NCBI GenBank assembly: GCA_023265535.1
Contig: JAHFTI010000304.1
Coordinates: 1-5,807, forward strand
Origin: Opitutaceae bacterium
Lineage (GTDB): Bacteria; Verrucomicrobiota; Verrucomicrobiia; Opitutales; Opitutaceae
Length of the DNA stretch: 5,807 nucleotides
Direction: 5' to 3'
Each line of letters opens with the position of its first letter. The stretch's first letter is position 1. The notes under the pieces were generated by a model. It was given only the letters and a program-made list of their open reading frames with translations. It made no database searches and was not told where the DNA came from. The position numbers were made by a program, and so were the translations under genes. Positions 5,574 through 5,807 of the stretch are shown piece by piece.

Positions 5574-5807
5574 ATGGCATATCCGCGTTCACCGTTTAAT
5601 ATTAACAAGGCCCTCTTGGTTGGCCTTTCGATCATCGAGCTCGAGCTCCTCAATCTTCCTCCCGTCACGGCCGCGATCGGCGAGAGTTTCGCCCTGGTCG
5701 ATCACAGCCTCTATGTCGGTCTCCCGCTGATCTACGTGAGCGGCACCGGCTTCACCGGTCTGACTCCTGGCGACACCTACTATGTCGTCGAGACCACGGA
5801 GGGCGCC
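5574..5807 (+). CDS. Probable major tail (tube) protein, 3' partial
   Basis: Only the first 78 residues are present; the frame runs off the window end. The protein opens MAYPRSPFNINKALLVG and continues with hydrophobic strand-like segments (LLVGLSIIELELLNL; SLYVGLPLIYVSG). It then shows GTGFTGLTPGDTYYVVETT (58-76), a pattern of 'lt.G..YyV' seen in beta-rich phage tail and fibre proteins. It follows the presumed tail terminator, where the major tail protein is expected, and it has its own leader of the same type as the capsid gene, in line with a highly made structural protein. A fibre-like or decorated tube protein is an alternative. The name rests mainly on position. Confidence 0.45.
   Translation, partial: MAYPRSPFNINKALLVGLSIIELELLNLPPVTAAIGESFALVDHSLYVGLPLIYVSGTGFTGLTPGDTYYVVETTEGA

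Noticed and set aside
5589..5606. AT-rich patch resembling a -10 promoter element
   Set aside because: It is inside the beginning of the last gene, with no matching -35 element at proper spacing; low structure near a start codon is a simpler explanation.
5637..5648. 12-bp palindrome GAGCTCGAGCTC
   Set aside because: It lies within the coding frame and encodes Glu-Leu-Glu-Leu with the codons usual in this window; no second site or spacing suggests an operator.
1..5807. CRISPR array, tRNA, rRNA, insertion sequence or attachment site
   Set aside because: No regularly spaced repeats, cloverleaf sequence, transposase motif or paired terminal repeats were seen; nearly all bases belong to structural genes.

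Overview
The window is a stretch of tailed-phage structural genes, either a prophage or a phage genome. All genes lie on the + strand and are tightly packed: two junctions are 4-base ATGA overlaps (1366 and 4420) and one gap is 2 bases. The DNA is GC-rich with strongly GC-biased third codon positions, so long spurious ORFs appear on the other strand. Only one of the six starts I judged has a plausible Shine-Dalgarno (GGAGG 11 bases before 4420). Several gaps instead hold C-rich, purine-poor leaders such as ACCCATCCA. A GC-rich host that starts translation largely without Shine-Dalgarno pairing, for example a Verrucomicrobia/Opitutaceae-type bacterium, would fit. That host guess is weak inference, because no host gene is present.

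Layout. 1-1369: C-terminal part of a portal protein fused in one reading frame to a Mu gpF-like minor head protein. 1366-2079: HK97-type prohead protease (S78) with its His, Ser and Glu in place. 2110-3483: HK97-fold major capsid protein with a coiled-coil delta region and an unusual hydrophobic N-terminus. 3499-3529: strong intrinsic-terminator-like hairpin. 3558-3695: 45-residue single-pass membrane protein of unknown function. 3708-3742: second 10-bp hairpin. 3812-4423: gp6-like head-tail adaptor. 4420-4992: gp10/gpG-like neck or tail-completion protein. 4995-5534: probable tail terminator. 5574-5807 (cut by the window end): probable start of the major tail (tube) protein.

How the parts work together. 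The portal forms the dodecameric DNA entry vertex. The capsid protein assembles around it, with the delta region acting as built-in scaffold, and no separate scaffold gene is visible. The protease then trims the delta regions. The adaptor and neck proteins close the head and the terminator caps the tail tube. The order portal-protease-capsid-adaptor-neck-terminator-tube is the classical HK97/lambda-like morphogenetic order. No gene outside this programme (defence, toxin, integrase, tRNA, CRISPR) is visible.

The points most worth a second look are the portal-MuF fusion, the small membrane-protein gene bracketed by two hairpins directly after the capsid gene, the membrane-like N-terminus of the capsid protein, and the shared leader sequences that replace Shine-Dalgarno sites.
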